Translations under genes and position numbers: made by a program
Part shown: in pieces, positions 5,286 through 5,475 of the stretch
Numbering within the stretch: the first letter of the stretch is position 1
Layout of the letters: every line of letters begins with the position of its first letter
Notes under the pieces: model-generated
What the model was told of the DNA's origin: nothing
The model's database searches: none
The model's input: the letters and a program-made list of their open reading frames with translations, nothing else
DNA from: Paracoccaceae bacterium
GTDB taxonomy: Bacteria; Pseudomonadota; Alphaproteobacteria; Rhodobacterales; Rhodobacteraceae
Direction of reading: 5' to 3'
Assembly: GCA_007119835.1 (NCBI GenBank)
Contig: SKOX01000249.1
Span: 1-5,475, forward strand
DNA length: 5,475 bases

Positions 5286-5475
5286 ATGGACTTGATGGCA
5301 CGAGCCACGGCTCTCGTCGGCGGCGCGGTGGTCGCGGTGAGGCGCTTCGGCGCGCCGAGGGCACAGGCAGTCGGTACGGCGCCGGCGATCCCGGACGCCA
5401 GGAAGCAGCGGATCATGACCCTGAAGATGCCGACGGCGCGGGGCTGGGCGCCCGGACAGGTTCCGACGGCGGCGC
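5286..5475 (+). CDS. N-terminus of probable sorbosone dehydrogenase family (PQQ-dependent sugar dehydrogenase-like) protein, 3' end outside window
   Basis: An open frame of 63 codons runs to the right edge. It starts at ATG 5286 with GGAG 6 nt upstream; an in-frame stop at 5235-5237 limits upstream extension. Residues about 8-19 are hydrophobic (ALVGGAVVAV within them) and APRAQA near residue 28 could be a signal cleavage site, suggesting export to the periplasm where PQQ enzymes act. Residues about 47-63 (LKMPTARGWAPGQVPTAA) resemble the segment that precedes the six-bladed propeller domain in sorbosone dehydrogenase-like proteins, where a similar stretch is followed by a PGL-type start of blade one. 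That match is from memory and the diagnostic propeller is outside the window. An odd point is RR after the hydrophobic stretch. It diverges from the regulator and need not belong to the same pathway. Confidence 0.6.
   Translation, partial: MDLMARATALVGGAVVAVRRFGAPRAQAVGTAPAIPDARKQRIMTLKMPTARGWAPGQVPTAA

Overview
The window is GC-rich, with roughly two thirds or more G+C, strong third-position GC bias and Shine-Dalgarno sites of the AGGAGG type. Together with an XRE-cupin regulator, a LivH/LivM-type transporter and a PQQ-type dehydrogenase, this suggests an alphaproteobacterium or similar high-GC proteobacterium. The taxonomic call is inference from composition and gene content only.

Layout: nearly everything lies on the minus strand and reads from right to left. 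From about 4939 down to 1 the order is: an XRE-family regulator with a C-terminal cupin domain (4939-4358); a 171-bp gap that holds a candidate promoter and palindrome; a nitrilase-superfamily carbon-nitrogen hydrolase (4186-3326); a secreted type-I periplasmic binding protein (3284-2127); a 95-bp gap with a GC hairpin; a LivH-type permease (2031-1195); and a LivM-type permease fused in frame to a LivG-type ATPase (1202-1). The last gene starts at TTG, overlaps livH by 8 bp and runs off the left edge shortly after Walker A. On the right, after a divergent intergenic region with several inverted repeats (4940-5285), a plus-strand gene begins at 5286. It looks like the N-terminus of a sorbosone/PQQ-dependent sugar dehydrogenase family protein and runs off the right edge.

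Working model (inference): the binding protein resembles the AmiC/UrtA/FmdD group (amides, urea) more than classical LivJ/LivK. It probably delivers a small amide, ureide or related nitrogen compound to LivH plus LivM-LivG. The adjacent cytoplasmic hydrolase would then cleave a C-N bond in the imported compound, and the XRE-cupin protein would sense the compound or its product and control the set. A LivF-like second ATPase would be expected just beyond the left edge.

The most interesting non-coding signal is a two-part sequence, CTTGACG followed 22-24 nt later by TTGCCTGCA. It occurs in front of both the regulator and the hydrolase at almost the same distance from each start codon. The upstream CTTGACG copy at the hydrolase is overlapped by a 13-bp palindrome, TCAAGTTACTTGA. 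This looks like a co-regulated promoter pair with an operator. No RNA genes, mobile elements or CRISPR arrays were seen.
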